Part shown: one piece after another, positions 7,563-16,181 of the stretch
Numbering within the stretch: the first letter of the stretch is position 1
How the letters are laid out: every line of letters starts with the position of its first letter
Origin: an uncultured Roseburia sp.
GTDB lineage: Bacteria > Bacillota_A > Clostridia > Lachnospirales > Lachnospiraceae
DNA: 64,000 bases
Assembly: GCA_900557275.1 (NCBI GenBank)
Contig: USRX01000006.1
Span: 1-64,000, forward strand
Direction: 5' to 3'
Notes under the pieces: generated by a model
The model's database searches: none
Seen by the model: only the letters and a program-made list of their open reading frames with translations
What the model was told of the DNA's origin: nothing
Program-made: the position numbers and the translations under genes

Positions 7563-8264
7563 ATGGCGTACATAAATTTTAAAAATATTACAAAAGAATA
7601 TATTGTAGGAGAAAAGCCGATCCGTGCGGTAGATGATGCATCGTTTACAGTGGAAAAAGGGGAGTTCGCCATTATTCTTGGCGCTTCCGGAGCTGGAAAG
7701 ACGACGGCTCTGAATATTCTCGGTGGTATGGATGTGGCGACTTCCGGTCATATTTCTGTCGATGGCAGGGATATTACGGAATATACCAGGGAACAGTTGG
7801 TAGGCTATCGGCGTACCGATATCGGATTTGTATTTCAGTTTTACAATCTGGTGCCTAATCTGACAGCGCTGGAAAACGTAGAACTGGCGGCACAGGTCTG
7901 TAAAGATTCCCTGGATGCGGCTGAAACGTTGAAAAAAGTAGGCCTTGGGGAGCGTATGAACAATTTCCCGGCACAGCTATCCGGTGGAGAACAGCAGAGG
8001 GTATCCATTGTCCGTGCACTTGCAAAAAATCCAAAGCTGCTTCTCTGCGATGAACCGACGGGTGCACTGGATTATGCCACCGGCAGACAGATTCTGAAGC
8101 TTTTGCAGGATACTTGCAGAAGCGAGGGCATTACCGTGGTACTGATCACGCATAATTCTGCACTGGCGCCGATGGCAGACCGACTGATTCGGTTTCGCAG
8201 TGGAAAAGTTGTAGAAATGACTTGCAATGAATGTCCGGTTCCGGTATCGGAGATTGAGTGGTAG
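7563..8264 (+). CDS. ABC transporter ATP-binding protein (MacB/LolD type)
   Basis: This 233-residue ATPase has Walker A GASGAGKT (near 39-46), Q-loop [16 protein letters not shown], signature LSGGEQQR and Walker [13 protein letters not shown], followed by the switch His in ITHN. The sequence belongs to the MacB/LolD/FtsE-like group that works with FtsX-fold permeases, which push or pull substrates mechanically at the membrane rather than through a classic channel. Its stop overlaps the next gene, the permease. A candidate promoter TTGGCA-17 nt-TATATA (7521-7549) lies just upstream, although it would leave only a very short leader, so it is uncertain. The substrate is unknown; peptide or lipid export, or cell-wall control, are possible for the family. 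Confidence 0.93.
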   Translation: MAYINFKNITKEYIVGEKPIRAVDDASFTVEKGEFAIILGASGAGKTTALNILGGMDVATSGHISVDGRDITEYTREQLVGYRRTDIGFVFQFYNLVPNLTALENVELAAQVCKDSLDAAETLKKVGLGERMNNFPAQLSGGEQQRVSIVRALAKNPKLLLCDEPTGALDYATGRQILKLLQDTCRSEGITVVLITHNSALAPMADRLIRFRSGKVVEMTCNECPVPVSEIEW

Positions 8265-11200
8265 ACCCTATGCGAGCAGATAAAAAAGATATCATAAGAA
8301 CGATAAAAAAGGGGAAAAAGAGATTTTTTTCTATTTTACTGATTACAGCATTGGGCGCGACCATGATGACAGGGCTGAAAGCGGCCTGTGTGGATTTGCG
8401 TTATTCTGCAGATCAGCTGTATGACAGTCAGAAACTGTTTGATATCAGTGTTGCATCTACCCTTGGACTGGACGAGGATGACCTGAAAGAGCTGCGGGCT
8501 GTGGAAGGTGTGCAAACAGCAGAAGGCGAATACAGCGCATCGGTATATACGGATATTAACGGAGCCAGACAGGAAGCGGAGATCCGCACGATTGGCGAGT
8601 CACTGAACCGACCCACGGTTGTAAAGGGAAGTCTCCCGGAAGCGGCAAATGAGGTAGCGGTAACGGAATCTTATCTGGCAGATACAGGGAAACAGATCGG
8701 GGATACGCTTAACTTTGACGAGGAAGAAGATAGCGACGTTTTTCCGGATGGAGTATATACGATCACGGCGGAAGTGCTGAATCCCATGGATGTGAATAAC
8801 CGGGAAGGAAGTGTTTCCTTCCGTTCTACTTCTTCTACGGATTATACAATTTTTGTCCCGGCAAAAGCGGCAGACACAGAAGTGTATACCGCCATCTATC
8901 TGTCTTTGGAAGGATCGGATGAGCTGATGTGTTATACGGATGCTTATCGCTTACAGGTTCGTCAGGTGGAAGACCAGATAGAAAAAGAGTTAAAGGAAAA
9001 ACGGCAGACAGCCCGGTATGAGTCTGTAAAAAAAGAGGCACAGGATGCTTATGATGAAGCATCAGAAGAGGCAATGCAGAAGCTGGAGGATGCGAGACAG
9101 GAGCTCATCGATGCCAGAACTGAGATTACAGATGGTCAGAATCAGCTGAATGATGGGAAAGAAGAACTTAAAAAGCAGGAAGCCATAGCAAACCAGGAGT
9201 TTGCGAAAGCAAAACAGCAGCTGCAGGAGTCTTCAAATCAGATAAAAGCATCGGAAGAGCAGCTGGCAGCTTCCGAACAGGAATTGCAGGCTGGAAAAAC
9301 AGCCCTTTCTCAGGCGAGAGAGACTCTGGAACAGCAGGAGCAGGCATCCCTGTCCGAACTGGAATCCGGAAAAATGATGTTGCAGGAGACTCTGAAAAGT
9401 ACGCAGGCATCCCTGCAACAGCTGCAGGAGCTGGAACGGCAGATGCAGCAGGTGCCGGGGGCAGATCTGACAGAGATACAGGGGCAGATTGCACAGGCAC
9501 AGCAGGGTATAGCCCAGATACAGGCGCAGATGGAAACTTTGCAGCAACAGGAAAAGGCTGCAAAAGAACAGTTTACAGCTGGCAGAAGACAGCTGGAGGA
9601 ACAGGAAGCGGCACTCTCTTCCGGTGAACAGCAGCTGGCGGATGGCAAGGTACAGCTGGAAGCAGGCAAAGCACAACTTCGTTCTGGCGAGCAGGCATTA
9701 AAAGAACAGGAAGTGCAGGCGACAGCTAAGATTGCAGAGAGCCGTGCCCTGCTGGAAGAAAAACAGCAGGAATTGGATGACGGTCTGCAAAAACTCGTGG
9801 ATGGCGAGCAGGAGCTTGCCGAAAATGAAGAGAAAGTTGCCGGGGAACTTGCTGATGCACAGCAGGAGATTGACAATATCTCCATGGCGAAATGGTATGT
9901 GCAGGGACGGGATTCCCTGAGTGGCTATTCTAATGTGGATAATGATGCGATTTCAATTGAGGGGCTGGCTAATTTCTTTCCGTTAATCTTTTTTATTGTG
10001 GCAATACTAATCAGTCTGACGACAATCACAAGAATGGTAGAAGAAGACAGGGGTCTGATTGGAACATACAAAGCACTTGGTTTTAAAAACCGGGAGATCC
10101 GCAGAAAATATGTTGTCTATGCGGCAAGCGCCTGCATTACGGGTGGTATTGTTGGAGATCTGTGTGGCTTTGTTGTTTTACCGAAGATTATCTTTGTATT
10201 TTTCCGTATGATGTATGTGATTCCAACGTATGTGATCCGTCCGGAGTGGGTCTCCGGAATCATCAGCATTCTGCTTTTTACCGGCGGTATTCTGATCGCT
10301 GCTTTATGGGCGTGCAGAGTGGAACTGTCTCACATGCCGGCAGTGCTTATGCGTCCTCAGGCGCCAAAAGAAGGATCCCGCATTTTTCTGGAACGGATTC
10401 CTGCCCTGTGGAAACGTTTTTCATTTTTGAATAAGGTAACTGCACGAAATCTGTTTCGTTATAAGAAACGTCTGATCATGACAGTGGCCGGAATCATGGG
10501 ATGTACGGCATTGCTTGTATGCGGATTTGCTATAAAAAATACAGTGACAGAACTGATGCCGTTGCAATATGAAAAGGTAAATCATTATGATCTTCTTGCA
10601 GCAGCACAGGAAAAGGATAATGAGAAGCTGCTGACGTATATGGATGACACACAAAACATAGAATCTTATCTGAATATACAGCTTACCAGCGTAAAGCTGT
10701 CCAATGCGGAAGGAAAAGAGCAAAGCGTCCAGATGTTTGTCATTCCTGAAGGACAGGATCTGGAAACGTTTATCCGTCTGGCGGATCAGAAAGGGAAGAA
10801 ACTTTCTCTGGATGATGTGGGAATCCTGATAACTAAAAGCACCTCGGATGTACTGGGGGCAAAAAACGGTGCCCGGTTGACTGTAAGAGACCTTTCCATG
10901 AATGAAAGTACCGTGGAGGTTGCCGGCGTAACGGAAAACTATCTGGGCGACATTGTGTATGTCAGCCAGACGTATTATGAAGCACATTTTGGTACAATGG
11001 AACCTAATGCAGTGCTGGTAAGGTTTACGGATCAGTGTAAAGATCGGCAAGCATATGTAAAACAGATCAGTGAGAAAGAGGAGATCATTTCTGCGACAGG
11101 AACAGATACACTGAAAGCAGAGTTTTCCCAGGCATTTTCTCTGATGAACATGGTCGTCTATGTCATTATCCTGATGGCGGCGGGACTTGCCTTTGTCGTA

Positions 11201-11545
11201 TTGTTTACCTTGTCTACGACCAATATTTCCGAACGTTGCCGGGAACTTGCCACTATAAAAGTACTGGGATTTTATGACAGGGAAGTGCATATGTATGTAA
11301 ATAAGGAAACGATCATTCTTTCTTTAATTGGCATTGCATTTGGTCTTCCGGCCGGATATTTCTTAAGTAACTGTTTGACATGGGCATTAAAGATACCGGG
11401 ACTGTACTTTGCTGTCAGCATCTATCCGGTCAGCTATGTATTTGCAGCAGTGATCGCATTTGTATTTACCCTGATCGTAAATCTGATCACAAACAGACTG
11501 TTAAATGTGATCGATCCGGTAGAAGCTTTGAAAAGTGTTGAATAG
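8258..11545 (+). CDS. FtsX/MacB-fold ABC permease with long coiled-coil insert
   Basis: This is a 1,095-residue protein. After an N-terminal membrane helix (about 25-45) comes an extracytoplasmic region (about 45-240). Then comes a very long Gln/Glu/Ala-rich coiled coil (about 247-545) full of heptad-like LEEKQQEL and QQLADGK patterns. A first FtsX domain with membrane helices spans about 570-695, a second helix about 735-760, a second extracytoplasmic domain follows, and a final FtsX domain ends the protein (about 960-1090). The architecture is that of a fused two-half permease partnered by the ATPase it overlaps by 7 nt. The start may be GTG at 8258 (CGGAGA upstream) or ATG at 8270. The coiled coil may span the wall or contact a partner. 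Substrate unknown. Confidence 0.88.
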   Translation: MVDPMRADKKDIIRTIKKGKKRFFSILLITALGATMMTGLKAACVDLRYSADQLYDSQKLFDISVASTLGLDEDDLKELRAVEGVQTAEGEYSASVYTDINGARQEAEIRTIGESLNRPTVVKGSLPEAANEVAVTESYLADTGKQIGDTLNFDEEEDSDVFPDGVYTITAEVLNPMDVNNREGSVSFRSTSSTDYTIFVPAKAADTEVYTAIYLSLEGSDELMCYTDAYRLQVRQVEDQIEKELKEKRQTARYESVKKEAQDAYDEASEEAMQKLEDARQELIDARTEITDGQNQLNDGKEELKKQEAIANQEFAKAKQQLQESSNQIKASEEQLAASEQELQAGKTALSQARETLEQQEQASLSELESGKMMLQETLKSTQASLQQLQELERQMQQVPGADLTEIQGQIAQAQQGIAQIQAQMETLQQQEKAAKEQFTAGRRQLEEQEAALSSGEQQLADGKVQLEAGKAQLRSGEQALKEQEVQATAKIAESRALLEEKQQELDDGLQKLVDGEQELAENEEKVAGELADAQQEIDNISMAKWYVQGRDSLSGYSNVDNDAISIEGLANFFPLIFFIVAILISLTTITRMVEEDRGLIGTYKALGFKNREIRRKYVVYAASACITGGIVGDLCGFVVLPKIIFVFFRMMYVIPTYVIRPEWVSGIISILLFTGGILIAALWACRVELSHMPAVLMRPQAPKEGSRIFLERIPALWKRFSFLNKVTARNLFRYKKRLIMTVAGIMGCTALLVCGFAIKNTVTELMPLQYEKVNHYDLLAAAQEKDNEKLLTYMDDTQNIESYLNIQLTSVKLSNAEGKEQSVQMFVIPEGQDLETFIRLADQKGKKLSLDDVGILITKSTSDVLGAKNGARLTVRDLSMNESTVEVAGVTENYLGDIVYVSQTYYEAHFGTMEPNAVLVRFTDQCKDRQAYVKQISEKEEIISATGTDTLKAEFSQAFSLMNMVVYVIILMAAGLAFVVLFTLSTTNISERCRELATIKVLGFYDREVHMYVNKETIILSLIGIAFGLPAGYFLSNCLTWALKIPGLYFAVSIYPVSYVFAAVIAFVFTLIVNLITNRLLNVIDPVEALKSVE

Positions 11546-11562
11546 ATAATGATTATATACCC

Positions 11563-11600
11563 AAAAAAGGTTGAAACCGCAGAGGTTTCAACCTTTTTTC
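11563..11600 (+). terminator. Rho-independent terminator after the ABC operon
   Basis: A perfect 16-bp stem (11563-11578 with 11584-11599) has core GGTTGAAACC/GGTTTCAACC, a 5-nt loop, flanking A6 and T6 runs. It may act in both directions. Confidence 0.93.
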
Positions 11601-11838
11601 TTAATGATGAAAAGGGTACGGTATTTTTTTGGTAGAATCAATGGAAGGTCGCGCACAAAAAATGATTGCGAAGTCTGAGATATAGATGTCTGTGTTGCAT
11701 AAAAAATCTGTAATCTGTTGTGATAAAAATGCCACATATAAAGAGCCTTTATGAGATAGAAGATATGAATAACATATTTGCGGTGTGCGGATGATTGGAT
11801 TTAAGGGTTTTGAGAAACAACATATTCGTTAGATAGGT

Positions 11839-11868
11839 TTGACAGAACGCCCGGTAAGATGGTACAAT
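11839..11868 (+). promoter_or_regulatory. Promoter in the 455-bp gap before tcdA
   Basis: TTGACA (11839-11844) and TACAAT (11863-11868), spacer 18 nt, give a strong promoter-like pair. It would leave a leader of about 180 nt before tcdA. I see no gene or defined RNA structure in the rest of 11601-12055. Confidence 0.6.
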
Positions 11869-12055
11869 GGGCGCTGGTAAAACAGCATGTTTCCTGTTGG
11901 GAAAGTCTGAAAGGATGACAGGCAGGATCAGCGTTGTATAGGAAAATGGAACGCTGATAAAAACGGATGATTGTATGGAACATAGATAAAAACAGATTGC
12001 TATAAAGCACATAGAAACAGAATATAAAGAACAAATATACAGGAGAGATTACCTT

Positions 12056-12829
12056 ATGTTAAACCAGTTTTCGAGAACCCAGCTTCTGATCGGCAAAGAT
12101 AATATGGACCGTCTGAAAAATGCCCGTGTGGCAGTGTTTGGCATTGGCGGCGTAGGTGGCTATACCGTAGAAGCACTGGCGAGAAGCGGTGTGGGTACGT
12201 TAGATCTGATCGATGATGACAAAGTATGTCTGACCAACCTGAACAGACAGATCCTTGCCACGAGAAAGACCATTGGAAAATATAAAGTTGATGTGGCGAA
12301 AGAGCGTATTCTGGACATCAATCCGGATGCGGTTGTAAATACGTATAAGACCTTTTTTATGCCGGATACCGCAGAGCAGTTTGATTTTTCTCGGTATGAT
12401 TATGTGGTAGATGCCATTGATACGGTAACCGGAAAGATCCAGCTTGTGATGCAGGCACAGGAGAGCGGGGTGCCGATCATCAGCTCTATGGGAGCTGGGA
12501 ATAAGATGGATGCGGCAGCGTTTGAGGTTGCGGACATCTATAAGACATCCGTCTGCCCGCTGGCAAAGGTTATGCGCCGGGAATTAAAAAAGCGCGGTGT
12601 GAAAAAACTGAAAGTGGTATATTCAAAAGAAAAACCCCTGACACCGATTGATGACATGGAAATCAGCTGTAAGAACCATTGCGTCTGCCCACCGGGAACG
12701 GAAAGAAGTTGTACACAGAGGCGACAGATCCCGGGAAGCAATGCATTTGTTCCGTCTGTGGTGGGGCTTATTATTGCCGGAGAGATCATAAAGGATCTTA
12801 CAGTTCCGGTAACAATGGATCATGAATAA
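12056..12829 (+). CDS. tcdA: tRNA threonylcarbamoyladenosine dehydratase TcdA
   Basis: This 257-residue protein of the E1-like ThiF/MoeB superfamily uses ATP to cyclise t6A37 in tRNA to ct6A. The nucleotide-binding motif FGIGGVGGYTVEALARSG lies near residues 29-46, followed by the conserved DLIDDDKVCLTNLNRQ segment. The Cys-containing C-terminus includes CPPGTERSC and the closing PSVVGLIIAGEIIKDL helix typical of TcdA/CsdL. AGGAGAG precedes the ATG. It appears to be a single-gene unit, with a promoter upstream and a terminator downstream at 12854-12888. Confidence 0.92.
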   Translation: MLNQFSRTQLLIGKDNMDRLKNARVAVFGIGGVGGYTVEALARSGVGTLDLIDDDKVCLTNLNRQILATRKTIGKYKVDVAKERILDINPDAVVNTYKTFFMPDTAEQFDFSRYDYVVDAIDTVTGKIQLVMQAQESGVPIISSMGAGNKMDAAAFEVADIYKTSVCPLAKVMRRELKKRGVKKLKVVYSKEKPLTPIDDMEISCKNHCVCPPGTERSCTQRRQIPGSNAFVPSVVGLIIAGEIIKDLTVPVTMDHE

Positions 12830-12853
12830 CAAGTGCGGAACAAAAAAGATGAT

Positions 12854-12888
12854 AGAGCTCTGCTTTTACGCAGGGCTTTTCTTTTTTC
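12854..12888 (+). terminator. Rho-independent terminator after tcdA
   Basis: AGAGCTCTGC and GCAGGGCTTT form a 10-bp stem with G-T pairs and a 6-nt loop, followed by TCTTTTTT. Confidence 0.8.
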
Positions 12889-12892
12889 ATGA

Positions 12893-12920
12893 TTGCCAAA
12901 TCTTAAAAATGTGTTACAAT
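12893..12920 (+). promoter_or_regulatory. Promoter of the pyrH-frr operon
   Basis: TTGCCA (12893-12898) and TACAAT (12915-12920), spacer 16 nt, lie about 60 nt before the pyrH start and just after the tcdA terminator. Confidence 0.55.
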
Positions 12921-12981
12921 AGTTATGTACATTTAGAGAGACGGGAAAAGTTCGCTTATTTTCACGTCGGGAAGGGGAATT

Positions 12982-13677
12982 ATGAGCAGAATTTTGCTTA
13001 AATTGAGCGGGGAAGCCCTCGCAGGAGATAAAAAAACAGGCTTTGACGAGCCTACCGTAACAGCTGTAGCAAAACAGGTAAAACAGCTTGTAGACAATGG
13101 TACAGAGGTTGGTGTCGTAATTGGTGGCGGAAACTTCTGGCGTGGACGTACCAGTGAGACGATCGACCGTACAAAGGCAGATCAGATCGGTATGCTGGCT
13201 ACTGTAATGAACTGTATTTATGTTTCTGAGATTTTCCGTTCCGTTGGAATGAAAACAGCAGTTATGACTCCTTTCGTATGTGGAGCATTTACAGAGCTTT
13301 TCTCCAAAGACAATGCAAATCAGAAGTTTGCAGAGGGAAGCGTTGTATTTTTTGCAGGAGGAACCGGTCATCCATATTTCTCCACAGATACAGCAACCGT
13401 ACTTCGTGCCATCGAGATTGAAGCAGAGTGCATCATGCTTGCAAAATCAATCGATGGCGTTTATGACAGTGATCCGGAGAAAAATCCAAATGCTGTAAAA
13501 TATAGTGAAGTTACAATCCAGGATGTCATCGACCAGAAGCTTGCTGTTGTAGATATGACAGCATCCATTCTCTGTATGGAGAATAAAATGCCGATGTTCG
13601 TATTCGGCTTAAACGAAGAAAACAGCATCGTGAGAGCGATGAAAGGCGAGATCGACGGAACAAAAGTTACGGTCTAG
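12982..13677 (+). CDS. pyrH: UMP kinase
   Basis: This 231-residue amino acid kinase-fold enzyme phosphorylates UMP to UDP with ATP, a hexamer under GTP/UTP control in the family. ILLKLSGEAL at residue 3 and the VVIGGGNFWRG glycine loop near residue 47 bind phosphate groups. GTGHPYFSTDTATVLRA is the UMP/ATP site segment, and KSIDGVYDSDP is the nucleotide-binding loop. The length is typical. A GAAGGGG ribosome binding site precedes the ATG. It is followed by frr after 54 nt, the conserved bacterial arrangement. Confidence 0.97.
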   Translation: MSRILLKLSGEALAGDKKTGFDEPTVTAVAKQVKQLVDNGTEVGVVIGGGNFWRGRTSETIDRTKADQIGMLATVMNCIYVSEIFRSVGMKTAVMTPFVCGAFTELFSKDNANQKFAEGSVVFFAGGTGHPYFSTDTATVLRAIEIEAECIMLAKSIDGVYDSDPEKNPNAVKYSEVTIQDVIDQKLAVVDMTASILCMENKMPMFVFGLNEENSIVRAMKGEIDGTKVTV

Positions 13678-13731
13678 CCGAAAAAGGCCATTCATGCCAC
13701 AACAATAAAATATTTTTTGGAGGTTTTCATT

Positions 13732-14286
13732 ATGAATGACAAAATCAAGCCATTTGAGGAGAAAATGCAGAAATCCTATAATAACCTGTTAGATGAGTTT
13801 GGCTCTATCCGTGCAGGTCGTGCAAATCCGCATGTATTAGATCAGTTAAGAGTAGATTACTATGGTGCACCGACACCAATCCAGTCTGTGGCAAATGTAT
13901 CTGTTCCGGAAGCAAGAATGATCCAGATCCAGCCATGGGAAGGCTCCATGTTAAAAGAAATCGAGAAAGCAATCCTTGTATCTGATCTTGGAATCAATCC
14001 CACCAACGATGGTAAATGCATCCGTCTTGTATTCCCGGAACTGACCGAGGAGAGACGTAAAGATCTGGCAAAGGATATCAAGAAAAAAGGCGAAGGCGCC
14101 AAAGTCGCTGTCCGCAATATCCGCAGAGATGCTAATGACAGCATGAAAAAACTTGGAAAATCCGGCGATGTTTCTGAAGATGAGATCAAAGATCTCGAGT
14201 CACAGGTACAAAAAGTAACAGATAAATACATTGCTGAGATCGATAAAGCAGTGGCAGAAAAAACAAAAGAGATCATGACAGTATAG
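13732..14286 (+). CDS. frr: Ribosome recycling factor
   Basis: This 184-residue L-shaped protein splits post-termination ribosomes together with EF-G. Characteristic segments are FGSIRAGRANPHVLD near residue 25, VPEARMIQIQPWE, and the C-terminal three-helix region ending DKYIAEIDKAVAEKTKEIM. The ATG at 13732 follows GGAGG by 8 nt; an upstream TTG at 13717 overlaps that ribosome binding site and is rejected. It lies in the pyrH operon. A GC-rich hairpin at 14318-14352 separates it from uppS. Confidence 0.97.
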   Translation: MNDKIKPFEEKMQKSYNNLLDEFGSIRAGRANPHVLDQLRVDYYGAPTPIQSVANVSVPEARMIQIQPWEGSMLKEIEKAILVSDLGINPTNDGKCIRLVFPELTEERRKDLAKDIKKKGEGAKVAVRNIRRDANDSMKKLGKSGDVSEDEIKDLESQVQKVTDKYIAEIDKAVAEKTKEIMTV

Positions 14287-14317
14287 TCAGTCTCTCAACA
14301 TAGTTGAAAAAACCGGG

Positions 14318-14352
14318 GGGACATGTGCGGTGATGCGCTATATGTCCCTTTT
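14318..14352 (+). terminator. Hairpin between frr and uppS, possible weak terminator
   Basis: GGGACAT (14318-14324) pairs with ATGTCCC (14342-14348), with extra pairing inside (GTGCG/TGCGC), followed by TTTT and then GG. The short T-run suggests partial termination or RNA processing rather than a full stop. Confidence 0.5.
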
Positions 14353-14380
14353 GGTTCGTCTGACATAAAGGAGAACGCAA

Positions 14381-15106
14381 ATGATGGAATTAGAAGGTCT
14401 GAAAATACCGACGCATGTATCGATCATTCTGGATGGAAATGGCAGATGGGCAAAAAGCAAAGGTATGCCTAGAACCTATGGACATACGGTTGGCGCAAAA
14501 AATATCGAGCAGATCTGTATGGATGCAGATGAGATTGGTATCAAATATCTTACTGTATATGCATTTTCCACGGAGAACTGGAATCGTCCATCCACAGAAG
14601 TAGCAGCGTTGATGAAACTGTTAACCCATTATCTCCGCACGATCGGGAAAAAAGCGATGAAAAATAATATGCGCATGCGTATTATCGGGGATCGCGAGGG
14701 TTTGTCGGATGATATTCAGGATGCAATCGTAAAGTTGGAAGATCTGACGAAAAATAATACCGGTCTGCAGTTTCAGATCGCTATCAATTATGGAAGCCGG
14801 GATGAAATGCTCCGTGCCATGAAAAAGATGCTAGTGGATTACAAAGAAGATAAGTTTACTTTAGATGAGCTGGATGATGCGAAATACGCATCGTATCTGG
14901 ATACGGCAGATATTCCGGACCCGGATCTGATGATCCGCACCAGTGGTGAGGAACGGCTCAGTAATTATCTCATGTGGCAGCATGCTTACAGCGAATTTTA
15001 TTTTACAAAGATTCCCTGGCCGGATTTCAGCAAAAAAGATCTGATGGATGCAATTCGCACATATACGGGAAGAGATCGTCGGTATGGAGCAATCGCAGAA
15101 GAGTAA
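14381..15106 (+). CDS. uppS: Isoprenyl transferase (undecaprenyl diphosphate synthase)
   Basis: This 241-residue cis-prenyltransferase adds isopentenyl units to farnesyl diphosphate to make the C55 lipid carrier for cell-wall synthesis. The catalytic Asp and first motif are in HVSIILDGNGRWAKSKG (residues about 13-29). YLTVYAFSTENWNRP follows, and the C-terminal RTSGEERLSNYLMWQ motif binds diphosphate. AAGGAG precedes the ATG by 8 nt. It is followed by cdsA, and dxr and ispG, which supply its isoprenoid precursors, lie just downstream, so the region forms one lipid and isoprenoid cluster. Confidence 0.96.
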   Translation: MMELEGLKIPTHVSIILDGNGRWAKSKGMPRTYGHTVGAKNIEQICMDADEIGIKYLTVYAFSTENWNRPSTEVAALMKLLTHYLRTIGKKAMKNNMRMRIIGDREGLSDDIQDAIVKLEDLTKNNTGLQFQIAINYGSRDEMLRAMKKMLVDYKEDKFTLDELDDAKYASYLDTADIPDPDLMIRTSGEERLSNYLMWQHAYSEFYFTKIPWPDFSKKDLMDAIRTYTGRDRRYGAIAEE

Positions 15107-15163
15107 TTATGACGGTAAAATGTATTTTATACAAAATAAACAGGAAAGTATTGAGAAAAAAAT

Positions 15164-15967
15164 ATGTTTAAGCAAAGATTAATAAGTGGTGTCATACTGG
15201 TTATACTGGCACTGATCTTTATTATACAGGGAGGGTATCTGCTGCTTGCGGTATTGGGTATCATTTCCCTGATCGGACTGTATGAATTATATCGTGTATT
15301 TAAGATTGAAAAATCGTTACCGGCGTTGTTTGGATATATCGCCTCGGTTGTGTTTTATCTGAATCTTGGATTTCATTTTATCCCGGATATCATGCTGTTT
15401 GTGATGGCATTGCTGATCCTGTGCATGTGTTCGTTTGTATTTTGTTATCCAAAATATCATGCAAATCAGATCATCGCTGCATTTTTCGGCGTATTTTATG
15501 TGTCTGTGATGTTGTCCTGCATCTATCAGACCAGAGAGCTTCCGGGAGGCCGTTATCTTGTATGGCTAATCTTCCTGTGTTCCTGGGGATGTGACACATG
15601 CGCGTACTGTGTGGGAATGCTGTTTGGCAAACATAAGATGACGCCAAAGCTCAGTCCGAAGAAATCGGTAGAAGGAGCTGTAGGAGGCGTTGTAGGTGCA
15701 GCGATCCTGACAATCATCTATGGATTTATCTTTAAAGGACATATGGGTGCAGACAATGCATATATTTTCATGATGGCAGGTATCTGCGCAGCAGGCGCTC
15801 TGTTATCTATGGTGGGAGATCTTGCAGCATCTGCCATCAAACGGAATTTTGATATCAAAGATTATGGAAAACTGATTCCGGGACATGGCGGCATCATGGA
15901 TCGATTTGACAGTGTGATCTTTACGGCACCGGTAATTTTCTATCTGTCGCTGTATTTGATTCGGTAA
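15164..15967 (+). CDS. cdsA: Phosphatidate cytidylyltransferase
   Basis: This 267-residue membrane enzyme makes CDP-diacylglycerol from phosphatidate and CTP. There are about eight hydrophobic segments. The family signature near the C-terminus is complete: SAIKRNFDIKDYGKLIPGHG followed by GIMDRFDS, including the metal-binding Asp residues. The ribosome binding site before the ATG is weak (GAGAAAAAA), so translation may be coupled to the upstream uppS region. The start gives the usual family length. A 214-nt gap with a structured repeat follows before dxr. Confidence 0.95.
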   Translation: MFKQRLISGVILVILALIFIIQGGYLLLAVLGIISLIGLYELYRVFKIEKSLPALFGYIASVVFYLNLGFHFIPDIMLFVMALLILCMCSFVFCYPKYHANQIIAAFFGVFYVSVMLSCIYQTRELPGGRYLVWLIFLCSWGCDTCAYCVGMLFGKHKMTPKLSPKKSVEGAVGGVVGAAILTIIYGFIFKGHMGADNAYIFMMAGICAAGALLSMVGDLAASAIKRNFDIKDYGKLIPGHGGIMDRFDSVIFTAPVIFYLSLYLIR

Positions 15968-16090
15968 TTTTATAAAGACAAAAGATAGCATTTATTTTTA
16001 TAAATTGGATAGATAAAAGTGTTAATATGAAAGATACATTTTCATATCTGTATGATTTCTTCCACTAAAGGCGATGGAATAGATATCAGT

Positions 16091-16157
16091 ATGAAAAATA
16101 CTTTTCATGACGGTTTGTTCTGCTGGAAAACTGACGGAATGAACGCTTATATAACGA
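16091..16157 (+). repeat. Structured intergenic repeat, copy 1 (before dxr)
   Basis: This block and 24581-24650 align over about 65 nt. Each has ATGAAAAATA-TTTTCAT (an inverted repeat), then TTTGT, then CTGGAAAACTG and GGAATG. The middle forms a hairpin with an AAAA loop in both. The element ends about 25 nt before the dxr start codon. It may be a small mobile repeat or an RNA element; I do not recognise it. The rest of 15968-16181 holds no gene. Confidence 0.6.
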
Positions 16158-16181
16158 ATATAAGTATCGGGGTATCAGAAA

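Noticed and set aside
6975..7751. 258-residue minus-strand ORF opposite carbonic anhydrase and the ABC gene
   Set aside because: It lies fully antisense to two well-supported genes, has His/Cys-rich shadow composition and no ribosome binding site.
10421..11290. 289-residue minus-strand ORF opposite the FtsX permease
   Set aside because: Antisense shadow of a clear permease; composition is typical of reverse-strand reading.
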